NCBI GenBank assembly: GCA_021442155.1 | Contig: CM038215.1 | Coordinates: forward strand, 273,523,014-273,587,013 | Direction: 5' to 3' | DNA from: Cymbidium sinense | Lineage: Eukaryota; Streptophyta; Magnoliopsida; Asparagales; Orchidaceae | DNA length: 64,000 nt | In this document: in pieces, positions 1 through 14,200 of the stretch | Numbering within the stretch: the first letter of the stretch is position 1 | Layout: every line of letters starts with the position of its first letter | Translations under genes and position numbers: made by a program | Notes under the pieces: generated by a model | Database searches by the model: none | Told to the model about the DNA's origin: nothing | What the model saw: the letters and a program-made list of their open reading frames with translations, nothing else

Positions 1-76
1 AACTTGGTGTGTTACTTGGTTGATCAAATCGAAAAGAAGAAATGTTGAATATGAATTTGTTGTCTATTAAAAAATA
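1..76 (+). pseudogene. 3'UTR tail of a GRP retro-fragment, cut by window edge
   Basis: This is the last ~75 nt of the 3'UTR seen in the other glycine-rich RNA-binding protein (GRP) fragments of the window (AACTTGGTGTG, then GAAAAGAAGAAATG, then an A run at about 68-73). The coding part lies outside the window to the left. The oligo(A) passes into CCCTAAA-type repeats within about 25 bp, as in the complete copies. Confidence 0.75.
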
Positions 77-3000
77 TCATAAACCAAATCATGAACCCTA
101 AACCTAAAACCTAAACCCCAAACATTAAACCCTAAACACTAAAGCCTAAAACCTAAACTCTAAACCCTAAAACACTAAACCCTAAACCCTAAACCTTAAA
201 ACATAAACCCTAAACCCTAATCCACAAAAAGCTAGAAACATAAAGCTAAACTAAATTAAACTAATAAATAAAATAAACAAAAAAGCCTAAACCAAAATAA
301 AATAAAAAAATAATATAAAATAAAAACCTAAATTAAAACCTAAATGTAAACCTAAAAAAAGTTAAAAAATATAAATAAAATTGAAATAAAATAAATAAAA
401 AAGTAAACTAAAATAAAAAAATAAAAAACCTAAATAAAATAAAAACTAAACCTAACATAAAATAAAATAAAAACAAAATAAAAACCTAAACCTAAAAAAT
501 AAACATAAAAATAATTAAAAAAATTTAACCTAACTATAAACTAAAAAAATAACCTAAACCAAAACTAAAGTAAACTAAAGTAGAATAAATAAAACCTAAA
601 CCTAAACCTAAACCTAAACCCTAAACAAATAAAATAAACTAAAAATAAACCTAAACCTAAACTAAAAAATAAATCTTAAAAATAAACCTAAATTAAAAAT
701 CTAAAGCCTAAACTTAAAAAATAAAAATAAAAACCTAAACCTAAAAAATAAAATAAAAATAAAACTAAACTAAAAAATAAACCAAAACCTAAACTTAAAC
801 CTAAAAAAAATATACTAAAATAAAAAACCTAAACTAAAATAAGTAAACCTAAAAAAAGTAAACTAAACTAAATACAAATAAACATAAACCTAAATAAAAA
901 TAAAAAATAAAATAAATAAAAATTAAACTAAATAAACTAAAATCGACAAGTTTACTTAATTTAAAAAATTAAACAAAAATTAAAAAAAACCTTAACCCTA
1001 AACCCTAAACCCTAAAACTAACCCTAAACCCTAAACCTACAACCCTACCCCCTAAACCCTAAACCTTAAAACCCTAAATCCTAAACCCTAAACCCTAAAC
1101 CATAAAACCTACAACCCTAAACCCTAAACCCTAAACACTAAACCATAAACCCTAAAAACCTAAAAACCTAAACCTAAACTAAATAGAACCTAAAAACAAA
1201 ATAACTAAATAAAACATAAACCTAAATAAAATTAAATAATAAAAAAATTTAAACTGAAACCTAAACATAGACCCAAAAGTTAAAATAAAAAAAAATAAAA
1301 AATAAAAACTAAACTAAAATAAAATAAATAAAAATCTAAAGTAAACTAAAAAAATGAAATAAACTTGAAAATAAAAAACCTAAATAAAATAAAAATTGAA
1401 CGTAAAATAAAAATAAAATAACACTAAATAAAAGAAAAACTAAATGAAAACCTAAACCTAAAAGATAAATCTAAAAATAAATAAAAAAACTTAAACACTA
1501 AACTAAAAAAACTAAACTTAAAATAGATAAAATAAAATAAACCTAAACCTAAACTAAAATAAACTAAACTAAAATAAATAAAACCTAAACCACAAACAAA
1601 CCCTAAAACTTAAATTTTAAATCCTAAAACTAACTCTAAACCTTAAACCCTAATCCTACAAACCTAAACCCTAAACGCTAAACCCTAAAACCCTAAACTC
1701 TAAACTCTAAACCCTAAACCCTAAACCAAAACCATAAACCCAAAACCCTAAACTCTAAATCTAAAACACTAAACCCTAAACACTAAACCCTAAAATAAAC
1801 CCTAAGCCCAAAACTCTGAACCCTAAACATACAACCCTAAACCTTAAAAAACCTTAAATCCTAAACCCTAAACCCTAAACCCAAAATAAACCTTAAACCC
1901 TAAACTAACCCTAAACTATAAACCCTAAAACCTAAACCCTAAGCCCTAAACCCTAAACCTTAATTCTTAAAAACTTGAAACCCTAAACCTAAACTAAATA
2001 AACACTATTAATAAAATAAATAAATAAAACATAAAGCAAAATTAAATAGAATAAAAACCTAAACTAATACCTAAACTTGAACCTAAACCTAAAAAGAAAA
2101 TAAATTAAAAAAAAATAAAAACTAAACTAAAATAAAATAAATAAAAATGTGAACTAAACTAAAAAAAATAAAAAACCTAAATAAAATAAAAACTAAACCT
2201 AACATAAAATAAAATAAAAACTAAATAAAAACCTAAACCTAAAAAATAAACATAAAAATAAATAAAAAATAAAACCTAAACCTAAAATAAAAATAAAATA
2301 AACCAAAACCAAAACAAAAATAAACTAAAGTAGAATAAATAAATCCTAAACCTAAACCTAAAAAAATTAAATAAAAACCTAAACCTAAAAAATAAAATAA
2401 AACTAAAAAATAAATCAAAACCTAAACTTAAACAAAAAAAATAAACTAAAATAAATAAACGTAAAATAAATAAACTAAACTAAATAAAAATAAACATAAA
2501 CCTAAATAAAAATAAAAAATGAAATAAAATAAAAAAATAAAAAATAAACTAAAGAAACGAAAACCTACGAGTTTACTTAATTTAAAAAAAATTAAACAAA
2601 AATTAAAGAAAAAACCTTAACCCTAAACCCTAAACCCTAAAACTAACCCTAAACCCCTAAACCTACAACCTTACACCCTAAACCCTTAACCATAAAACCC
2701 TAAACTCTAAACCTTAAACCCTAAAACATACAACTGACCCTAAACAAACCTTGACTAAATCGCATGACAAAATCTAAAACCTAATCCTAAACTAAATAGA
2801 ACATAAAAACAAAATAAATAAGTAAAACTTAAACCTAAATAAAATTAAATAATAATAAAAAACTTAAACTGAAACCTAAACCTAGACCTAAATGTAAAAA
2901 TATATATAATAAAAAAATAAAAACTAAACTAAAATAAAATAAATAAAAATCTAAACTAAACTAAATAAAATAAAATAAACTTGAAAATAAGAAACTTAAA

Positions 3001-6000
3001 CTGAATAAAAATTGAACATAAAATAAAAATAAAATAACCCTAAATAAAGGAAAATTAAATAAGAACCTAAACCTAAAAAATAAACCTAAATAAAACCTAA
3101 ACCTAAAAAAAACCTTGAAACCTAAATCCTAAATCCTAAAACTAACCCTAAACCCTAATCTTACAAACCTAAACCCTAAACCCAATCATAAACCCTAAAC
3201 TCTAAACCACAAACCACAACCTAAAATAAACCTAAACTTAAACTCTAAATCTAAATCCACAAACCATAAAACTAAACCCTAAAAGAAACCCTCCTAAACT
3301 CAACCCTAAACTTACAACCCTAAACCCTAAAAACCCAGCCAAATCTGAGCCCACCTAAACACCCTACTAAACTGACTTAAAATCAATCCAGCCCTAAACC
3401 CTAAGCCCTAAAATTCCTAAAAAAAGCTAAAACCTAAACCTAAACTAAATAAAACTTATAAATAAAATAAATAAAAAAATATAAAGTAAAATATAATAAA
3501 TAAATAAAATAAAATAAAAACCTAAACTAATACCTAGACCTTAACCTAAACTTAAAATGAAAATAAATTAAAAAAATAAAAACTAAAATATAATAAAATA
3601 AATAAAAATTGAAACTAAAAAAATAAAAAACCTAAATAAAATAAAAACTAACTAGAAAGCTAAACCTAAAAAATAAATGTAAAAATAAATAAAAAATAAA
3701 ACCTAAACTGTAAACTAAAAAAAACCTAAACCTAAAATAAAAATAAAATAAACGTAAACCTAAAATAAAATAAACTAAAGTAGAATAAATAAAACCTAAA
3801 CCAAAATCTAAAATAAACTAAGCCTAAACCTAAACCTAAACCCTAAACAAATAAAATAAACTAAAAATAAATCGAGACCTAAACTTAAAAATATATCATA
3901 AAAAATTAACTTAAAATAAAAATCTAAAGCCTAAACCTAAAAAAATAAAATAAAAACTTAAACCTAAACAATAAAATATAAATAAAACTAAACAAAAAAA
4001 ATAAACCAAAACCTAAACCTAACCCAAAAAAATAAACAAAAATAAAAAATTTAAACTCAAATAAATAAACTAAACTAAATAAAAATAAACATAAACCTAA
4101 ATAAAAAAAAACAAATTAAACTAAAATAAATATAAAATAAACTAAATAAACCTAAACCTACGAGTTTACTTAATTTAAAAAAAGTAAACAAAAATAAAAA
4201 AAAACCTTAACCCTAAACCCTAAACCTTAAAACTAACACTAAACCCTAAACCTAAAACCCTGCACCCTTAAACCCTAAACCTTAAAACACTAATCCCTAA
4301 ACCCTAAACATTAAACCCTAAAGCCTAAACCCTAAACCCTAAACCCTAAACCTTAAAACATTAAACCCTAAACCCTAAACCCTAAGACCTACAGCCCTAA
4401 ACCTTAAACCCTAAAAACCTAAAAACCTAAACCTAAACTAAATAAAACCTCAAAATAAAACAAATAAATGAAACCTATACCTAAATAAAATAAAATAATA
4501 AAATAAAATAAAAACCAAAACTTAAACCTAAACCTAAACCTAAATTTAAACCTAAACCTAAACATTAAATTAAAATAAAATAAAATAAAACAAAATAAAT
4601 AAATAAAATTAAATAAACTTGATTAAATGAAAATAAAACCTATATAAAATAAAATTGAACGTGAAATAAAATAAAATAAACCTTAAAAAATAAAACTAAA
4701 TAAGAACTTTAACCTCAGATAAATAATAAAAACACTAAACTAAAAAGAACTAAACCTAAAATAAGCAAAATAAAATAAACTAAACCTTAAAATAAATAAA
4801 ACCTAAACCTAAACCACTAAATCCTAAGGGTGACCTAAACCCTAAACTAAACCACAACCCTGGCTAAACCCTAAACTAAACCATGGGCACCTCTACCACT
4901 CTTGCATGGAGTCTTAAATCCTAAACCTAATGACCCAACCCTAAACCACCCTCTAAACCCTGGGGGATCCTAGGCCCTAAATTCTAAACCCTAAATCCTA
5001 AAACCCCACTAAACCCTAAACTCTAAATCTTGTTCCTAAACCATAAACACTAAACCCTAAATAAACCCTGATCACTCTAAACCCTGATCACTAAAACCCA
5101 AATCTTAACTGACCCTACTCTAAATCCTAAACTAAAACCTAAAGCTTAAAAGGCAAAACAAAAAACATAAACTAAACAAAACCTATAAATAAAATAAATA
5201 AAAAAACATAAATCAAAATAAAATAAATAAATGAAATAAAATAAAAACTTAAACTAGTACCTAAACCTTAACCTAAACCTAAAAAAAAATAAATTAAAAA
5301 AATAAAAACTTAACCAAGATAAAATAAATTAAAACCTAAACTAAACTAAAAAAATAAAAACTAAACATAACATAAAATAAAATAAAAACTAAATAAAAAG
5401 CTAAACCTAAAAAAATAAACATAAAACTGTATAAAAAATAAGACCTAAACCTAAAATAAAAATAAAATAAACCTAAACCTAAGCTAAGATAAACTAAAGT
5501 AAAATAAATATAACCTATACCAAAACCTAAAATAAACTAAACCTAAACCTAAACCTAAACCCTAAACAAATAAAATAAACTAAAAATAAACCTAAACCTA
5601 AATTTAAAAATAAATTCTAAAAATAAACTTAAAATAAAAATCTAAAGCCTAAACTTAAAAAAATAAAATAAAAATAAAACTAAAGTGAGCCAAAGACCAA
5701 ACTGAGCCAAAGAAATATAAACAAAATAAAATCTAAACTTGAGTATAAAATTAGGCTAAATAAAGAATAAACAAAACATACCTAAATAAAAATAAAAGAA
5801 AAAATAAAATAAACTAAAATAAATTTAAGATAGACTAAATAAAGGAACCTGAGGGTTTGTAATTTAAAACTAAACAAAGGAATTAAAGAAAGGAAAAGAC
5901 CCTGAGGCCAAGCCACAAGACTAACCTACTGATCATGAGCCTGCAGCCACTGCGGCCATGAGCCCTGACCTTAAGCAAGCCCTGCCCTAGGTACTGGAAG

Positions 6001-9000
6001 TCCTAGGCCCCACAAGACCCTGCCCTGGGCCACACAAACCTAAAACACTAGGCCCTAGGCCACAGATCTTAATACCACTAAACTGACTAAAAGACCTCAA
6101 AATAAAATAAAATAAATAAAACTTTAATCCTAAAAGTAAAATTAAATAATGAAATAAAAATAAAACCCTGAAGCTTAAACTAAGCCTAAAGCTTAAAATC
6201 TAGAGCAAGAGCCACAACATAAAAATAAAATAAAATAAATAAATAAAACAAAACTAAAACAAAATAAAATAAAAAATCTAAACAAGATAAAATGAAATAA
6301 GGTTGAAAAATAAAACCATATAAAATAAAATTGAAGGCGGTAAAATAAAAAATAAAATAAAGGCAAAATAAAATAAATTAAACCTAAAAAATAAATAAAA
6401 AACCTAAACACTAAACTAAAAAACTAAACCTAAAATAAACTAAATAAAATAAACCTAAACCTAAACTAAAATAAATAAAACCTAAACCTAAAAAAACCAT
6501 AAAACCGAAACCCTTAATCCTAAAACTAATCGTAAACCCTAAACCCTAAACTTACAACCGTAAACCTACAACCTTAAAACCTAAAACCCTAAATCATAAA
6601 TTCTAAACCCTAAACACTAAACCCTAAACCCTAAATCTTAAAACCTAAAGCCTAAACAATAAACCCTAAAATTAACCCTAAACTCTAAACTCTAAACCCT
6701 AAACCTACAACCCTAAACCCTAAAAAACCTTAAATCCTTAACCTTAAACCTTAAACTAACCCTAAACCCTAAATCCTAAACCCTAAACCCTAAAACATGC
6801 ATCCCTAAACCCTAAACCCTACACCCCAAACCCTAAACACTAAACCCTAAACCTTAAAAAATCTAAAAAATTAAACCTAAACTATAAAAAATCTAAAAAC
6901 AAAATAACTAAAAAAACCTAAACCTAAATAAAATAAAATAAAAACTTAAACTAAAACCTAACCCTAAACCAAAATGTAAAAATAAAATAATAAATAAAAA
7001 CTTAAGCTAAACTTAAAAAATAAAATAAACCTAAAAGTAAAAAACCTAAATAAAATAAAAAAAACATAAAATAAAAATAAAATAAAATAAAAATAAGATA
7101 AAAGAAAAATTAAATAAAAACCTAAACCAAGAAAATAAATAAAACTTAAACCCTAAACTAAAAAAAACTTAAACCTAAAATAAACAAAATAAAATAAACC
7201 TAAACTTAAACTAAAATAAACTAAACTAAAATAAATAAAACTTAAACTAAACCTAAAATAATCTAATCCTAAACCCTAAACTAAACTACATAAATTAAAC
7301 TAAAAATAAAGCTAAACCTAAACTAAAAAAAAAACCTAAAATAAAAACCTAAAACCTAAACCTAAAAAAATAAAATAAAAACCTAAACCTAAAAATAAAA
7401 TAAAAATAAACCTCAACTAAAAAATAAACCTAAACCTAAAAAAACAAAAATAAAAAACCAAAGCTAAAATAAATAAACCAAAACATAAATAAAAATAATA
7501 AACCTAAATAAAAATATAAAATAAAATAATCTCAAATAAATAAAAAACTAAATTAACTTAAATCTATTGGTTTAGTTAATTTAAAAAAAAAACCTAAACC
7601 CTAAACCCTAAATCGTAAGCCCTAAACCTACAACCCTAAACCTACAATCGTAAACCCTAAACCCTAAATCCTAAAATCTTGAACCCTAAACCCTAAAACC
7701 TAAACCCTAAAACTAATCCTAAACCCTAAACCGTAAACCCTAAACCTACAACCCTAAACCCTAAACCCCAACCCTAACCCTAAACCCTAACCCCTACACC
7801 ATAAACCCTAAAACCCTAAACCTTGAACCCTAAACTAACCGTAAACCCTAAACCCTAAACCTTCAAAACCCTAAACCCTAAATCTTAAACCATAAACCCT
7901 AAATTAACCCTAAACCATAAGCTAACGCTAAATCCTAAAGCCTAAACACTAAACCATAAACCCTAAACCTTAAACCCTAAAAACTTAAAAACCTAAACTT
8001 AAACTAAATAAAACCTATAAATAAATAAACCTTAACCAAAATAAATAAAATAAAATAAAATAAAAACCCAAACTAAAACCTAAAACTATAGCTAAAAATA
8101 AAATAAAATAAAAAATAAAAACTAAACTAAATAAAAGAAATAAAAACATAAACATACGTAAAAAATAAAATAAACCTAAAAATTAAAGACCAAAATAAAA
8201 TAAAACTATATTTAAATTAAAAATAAAATAAACCTAAAATAAAATAAAATAAAAACTAAATAAAAACCTAAATCTAAAAAATAAACCAAAACATAAATAA
8301 AAAATGAAACTTAAACCATAAACTAAAAAAAGATTAACTTAATCCTAAAATAAACAAAATTAATTAAACCTAAACCTAAACTAAAATAAACTAATCAATA
8401 TAAATAAAACCTAAACCTAAACCTAAAATAAACTAAACCTAAACCCTAAACTAAATAAAATAAAATAAACTAAAAATAAACCTAAGCCTAAACTAAAATA
8501 GAAAACCTAAAATAAAAACCTAAAACATAAACAAAAAAATAAAATAAAAACATAAACTTAAACCTAAAATTTAAAAATAAAACCTAAACCTAAAAAATAA
8601 AATAAAATTAAACTAAACTAAAAAATAAACATAACCCAAAACATAAACCTAAAAAATAGACTAAAATAAAGTACCTAAACTAAAATAAATAAACTTAAAA
8701 TAAATAAACCAAACAAAATTAAAATAAAGAAAAAAATAAACTAAAATAAATAACAAATTAACTAAATAAACTAAATAAACCTAAACTTATTAGTTTACTT
8801 AATTTTTTTAAAAAAAAACCTCTAAACCCTAAACCCTAAACAATAAAATTAACCCTAAACCCAAAACCCTAAACCTACAACCCTAAACCCTAAACCATAA
8901 AATCCCTAAACACTAAACCCTAAACCCTAAACTAACCCTAATCCATAAACCCTAAACCCTAAACCCTAAACCTTAACCCTTAATCCTATGCCTAAACCCA

Positions 9001-11004
9001 AAACCCTAAAAGCCAAAAACTTTAAACCCTAAACTAATTATAGACCATAAACCCTAAACTCTAAAAACCCTAAACCCTAAAGTCTAAACCTTAAACCCTA
9101 AACTAACCTAAACCCTAAGCTAACCCTAAACCCTGAACACTAAAACCTAAATTCCTTAAACCCTAAAGCCTAAACACTAAACCCTAAACCCTAAACCCTT
9201 AGCCAAACCCTAAATCCTAAAATTCTAAACCTTAAAACACTCAACCCAAAATGCTAAACCCTTAAACCCTGAAAACCTAAACTTAAACTAAATAAAACCT
9301 AAAATTAAAATAAATAAAAAACCTAAACCTAAACAAAATAAAAAATAAAATAAAATAGAAACCTAAACCAAAACATAAACCTAAACTTAAAAATAAAATA
9401 AAATAAAATAATAAAAATAAACTAAAATAAAATAAAGAAAAACTAAAACTAAACTAAAAAAGAAAATAAGCCTAAGAATAAATAATCTTAATAAAATAAA
9501 AACTAAACGTAAAATAAAATTAAAATAAACTTAAATAAAATAAAATAAAAACTAAATAAAAACCTAAACATAAAAAATAAAACTAAAAATAAATAAAAAA
9601 CCCTAAAATAAAAAAAAACCTAAACATAAAATAAAAATATAATAAACCTAAACCTAAACTAAATAAACTAAACTAAAATAAATAAAACCTAAACTAAATA
9701 AAATAATATAAACTATAAATAAATCCAAACCAAAACTAAAAAAAAAAACCTCAAAATAAACCTAAAATAAAAACTTAAAAGCTAAACCTAAAAAATAAAA
9801 TAAAAACCAAAACCTAAACCTAAAAATAAAAATAAAACCTAAATTGGAAAAATAAAATAATAGTAAAACTCAATTAAAAATAAACCTAAACCTAAACCTA
9901 ATAAATAAACTAAAATAAAAAACCAAAATTAAAATAAATAAACCTAAAATAAATTAACTAAACTAAATAAAAATAAAAAATAAATTAAACTAAAATAAAT
10001 AAATAAAATGATGTAAACCTAAACCTATCGATTGACTAGATTTTAAAAAAAAAACCCTAAAACTTAAATCTTGAACCCTAACCCCTAAACCTTAAACCTT
10101 AAACCCCAAAACTAACCCTAAACCTTAAACCCTAAACCTACAATCGTAAACCCTAAACCCTAAAATACCTAAACCCTAAACTCTAAACCCTAATCCTAAA
10201 CCCTAAACCCTAAAAGCATAAACCCTAAAATCCTAAACCCTAAACCCTAAACCCTAAACCCTTCACCCTAAACCTTAAACCCTAAACCCCAAACCCTAAA
10301 CCAAAACCTAAAGTAAGTAAATAAATTTTAAAAAGAAACTTAAAATAAAATAAAATAAAAACCTAAACCTAAAAAATAAACCTAAAAATAAAACTTAAAA
10401 AATAAATAAAGAATTAAACGTAAACCCTAAACTAATAAAATATACCTAAACCTAAACAAAAATAAACTAAAGTAAAATAAATGGAACATAAACCAAAAAA
10501 TAAAATAAAAATAGAACTCAACTAAAAAATAAACCTAAACCTAAAAAATAAACTAATATAAAAAGCCTAAACTAAACTAAAAAAACCTAAAATAAATAAA
10601 CTAAACTAAAAAAAATAAACTAAATAAATAAAAAATAAAATAAAACAAAAAAATAAACTAAATAAACCTAAACCCATGGGTTTACTTAATTTTAAAAAAA
10701 AACCTAAACCCTAAACCCTAAATCTTAAAACTAACCCCAAACCTACAACCCTAAACCCTAAACTGAAAACCCAAAACCCTAAATAACCCCTAACCCTAAA
10801 TCCACAAACCCTAAACTCTAATCTTAAACCCTAAATTCTAATAGACCCTAAAACCCTAAATCATAAACTAAACCTACACCAAAACCCAAACTAAACCCTA
10901 ACCCTAAACCCCATTCCTAAACCCCAAACCCTAAACCTAAACCTAAAGTAACTAAATAAATTAAAAATAAAACCTAAACCCTAAAACCTAATAAACCTAA
11001 ACGC
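77..11004 (+). repeat. Degenerate telomere-like array with higher-order structure
   Basis: The DNA is almost entirely C(0-3)TA(3-5) words. Near-canonical CCCTAAA blocks (for example 100-230, 985-1150, 1610-1980, 4200-4400, 6530-6860, 7590-7990, 8815-9260, 10060-10300) alternate with AT-rich blocks of CCTAAA, CTAAA and TAAAATAAA. A junction motif close to GTTTACTTAATTT plus an A run separates AT-rich from CCCTAAA blocks near 950, 2571, 4164, 5853 (decayed), 7569, 8792, 10030 (decayed) and 10680. This gives unit lengths of about 0.65-1.7 kb. The AT-rich parts also share internal words such as AACTAAAGTAGAATAAATA near 565, 2323 and 3772, so the degeneration was copied with the unit. I see no coding capacity; the long open frame at 6193-6411 on the minus strand is a consequence of the A-rich composition. 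Confidence 0.9.
5843..6085. repeat. G/C-shifted tract inside the array (CTGAGCC-like words)
   Basis: The array changes here to words such as CCCTGAGGCC, GAGCCCTGACC and CCCTAGGCC for about 240 bp, then returns to the TAAA grammar. It sits exactly where the GTTTACTTAATTT junction is expected (decayed form at 5853). Similar tracts occur at 13940-14420, 16630-16860 and 48770-48920. It could be real divergence or a consensus error in telomeric reads. Confidence 0.55.
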
Positions 11005-11275
11005 TAAGAATCCATAGAACCTTGACGATGAGAACATCACCCTCAACTAGGCTCAATCTAGATCTAGTAGTGGAGGTGAAAGTGACGATGATGGTTATCG
11101 CATTGGTGGTGGGGGATTTGGAGGTGCTGGTGGATTTGAGGGTGGTGGTTATGGATGCAGGAGGAGCGACGAAGGTTCTGAGTGGTGGTGATAGATGGAG
11201 AGATGGGGATCGATGGTGGATCCGTACCACAGAGGCTAGGGTGGTTCGATGGGAACTCTGACTGAAGAGCGGCCA
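11005..11275 (+). pseudogene. GRP retro-fragment, coding part only
   Basis: This copy begins with the decayed RRM end (the NG-x-NLD block, then the NITINQAQ block) directly after CCTAAACGCTAAG. It continues into the glycine-rich tail (GGGGFGGAGG, then Asp/Arg-Gly words). It stops near the original stop codon and the 3'UTR is absent: GCGGCCA is followed at once by AACCCTAGAG and array repeats. The frame is broken by substitutions and small indels. It is the only copy in the window that lacks the whole 3'UTR, so it was either deleted later or joined by recombination. The parent family (glycine-rich RNA-binding proteins with one N-terminal RRM) binds RNA in plant nuclei or organelles; this copy cannot. 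Confidence 0.8.
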
Positions 11276-14200
11276 AACCCTAGAGCGTAAGCCTAAACCA
11301 CAAATCCTAAACCCAAAACCTTAAACCCTAGGAAGCTAAAAACCTAAACTAAATAAAACCTAAAAAAACCTAAACAAAAATAAAATAATAAAATAAAAAC
11401 CTAAACTAAAACCTAAATGTAAAGCTAAACCTAAAAAGAAAATAAAATAACAAATAAAAATAAGACTAAAATAAAATAAATAAAAACATAAACTAAATAA
11501 TTAAAAACTTAAATAAAATAGAAAGCAAACCTAAAATAAAAATAAAATAAACCTAAAATAAAATAAAATAAAAACTAAATAAAACATAAACCTTAAAAAA
11601 AACCTTTACAAAATACCTAAACCCTAAACTAAAAAAAACTAAACCTAAAATAAAAATAAAATAAACATAAACCTTAACTAAAATAAACTAAACCAACAAA
11701 AATAAAACCTAAACCTAAACCTAAACTCTAAATAAAATAAAATAAACTAAAAATAAACCTAAACCAAAACTTAAAAAATAAAACCTAAAAATAAACCTGA
11801 ATAAAACCTAAGCGTGAAACCTAAAAAAAATAAAATAAAACCTAAACCTACATAAAATAAAAAAATAAAACTATAAGAAATAAACCAAAACATAAATATA
11901 AAAATAAAAAATAAACTAAAATAAAAAACCTAACCTAAAATAAATAAACATAAAATAACTAATCTAAACTAAATAAAAATAAAAATACACATAAATAAAA
12001 ATAAAAAATAAAAAAAACTAAATAAACCTAAATCTACTATTTTACTTATTTAAAAAATAAAAAAAATAAAAGAATAAAAAATAATAAAGTAAAAAACCCT
12101 AAACCCTAAACTCTAAACTCTTAAAGTAATCCTAAACCCTAAACCCTAAACCCTAAACTTTAAGATCATATAAAACCTGAGCCCAACCTTAAAACCCACA
12201 ATCCTAAACCCTACCCTGTACTACAAAAACAAAAAAACTAAATACTAAACCACAAAACTGAAAACATAAAACCTAAACCTAAACTAAATAAAACCTAAAG
12301 ATAAAATAAAACCTAAATCTAAATAAAGATAAAATAAAATAAAACTCAAACTAAAGCCTAAACCCAAACCTAAATCTAAATGTAAATATAAAATAAAATA
12401 AATAATAAAACTAAACTAAAATAAAATAAATGAAACCTAAACTAAAAATAAAAATGAAATAAATCAAAATTAAAAATAAAATAAAATAAAAACTAAAGAA
12501 AATAAAATAAAATAAACCTAAAATAAAATAAAATAAAACTAAATAAAGCCTAAACTTAAAATAAACCTTGAAAAAATAAAAATAAAACCTAAAAAACAAA
12601 AAACCTAAATCAAAAATAAATAAAATAAAATAAACCTAAACCTAAACTAAAATAAACTAAACTAAAATAAATAAAACCTAAACCTAAACCTAAAATAAAA
12701 ATAAAATAAACATAAACCTAAACTAAAATAAACTAAACCAACATAAATAAAACCTAAACCTAAACCTAAACCTATACTCTAAATAAATTAAAATAAACTA
12801 AAAATAAACCTAAACCAAAAGAAAATAAAACCTAAAAATAAACCTAAAATAAAACCTAAAACCTAAACCTAAAAAAATAAAATAAAAACATAAACCTAAA
12901 CAATAAAATAAAAATAAAATTAAACTAAGAAATAAACTAAAACATAAATGTAAAAATAAAAAATAAACTAAAATAAAAAACCTAACCTAAAATAACTAAT
13001 CTAAACTAAATAAAAATAAAAATACACGTAAATAAAAAAAATAAACTAAATAAACCTAAATCTACTAGTTTACTTATTTATAAAAATAAATTAAATAAAA
13101 GAATAAAAAATAATAAAATAAAAAACCCTAAACTCTCTAATCTAAACCACAAACCTCAAAACCCTAAACTTTAAAATCATAAACCCTAAAACTACCACCA
13201 AAAACCCTAATCCCTAAAACCTAAAACATGCCCTAAAACATAAACTAAAACACTAATCCACAAAAACAAGTGAAAACATAAAACTAAATAAAACCTAAAA
13301 ATAAAATAAATAAAAAAACCTAAATCAAAATAAAATAAAATAATAAAATAAAATAACCCAAATTAAAGTCTAAACCCAAACCTAAATCTAAATGTAAATA
13401 TAAAATAAAATAAATAATAAAATCTAAACTAAAATAAAATAAATAAAAGCCTAAACTAAACTAAAAAAATTAAATAAATCAAAAAATTAAAAACCTAAAT
13501 AAAATAAAAAATAAATGTAAAATAAAATTAAAATAAACTAAACTAACATAAATAAAACCTAAACCTAAAATAAACTAAACCTAAACTCTAAACAAAATAA
13601 AATAAATTAAACTAAAAATAAACTTAAATCTCAGCCTAAAAAAATAAAAACCTAAAACTTAAACCTAAAAAAAAGAACCTAAACCTGAACCTAAAAATAA
13701 TAAATAAAACCTAAACATAATAAAAGAAAATAAAAATAAAACTAAAATAAAAAAATAAACACAAACCTAAACCTAAACCTAAAAAATAAACTAAAATGAA
13801 AAACCTAAATTAAAATAAATAAACTAAAATAAATAAAAATAAAAATAAGCACCTAAATAAAAATAAATAAAATAAAATAAACTAAAATAATAATAAATAA
13901 ACTAAATAAAATAAATAAACATAAACCTATTGGTTTACTTAATTTACAAAACCATACCACTGACTGCAACCTACTGAGCCACAACCACTGACCCCCACTC
14001 TTAATCCAGGCCCAGGCCACCCCAAACCACTGACCACCCCAGGCCCTAGGCCTACCATACCTAAAACTTCTAAAACTAAATCTGGGCCACTGAGCTAAAT
14101 CCTGAGCCATGAGGCCAAACTAAACTGACCAACCACTGGCTGCCCAGGCCTGAGCCACTGAGCCCTGAGCCCTGGAGCCTAAATCCTAAACTGTGGATCA

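Noticed and set aside
6193..6411. Phe/Tyr/Leu-rich minus-strand open frame (also 12411-12599, 17954-18184, 49696-49881)
   Set aside because: Direct consequence of TAAAATAAA-type words read on the other strand (TTT, TTA, TAT codons).
11064..11276. Minus-strand open frames over GRP copies (10997-11230, 15147-15350, 17061-17300, 38231-38419)
   Set aside because: Shadow frames opposite GGN-rich DNA (Thr/Ser/His-rich), with no start context or family match.
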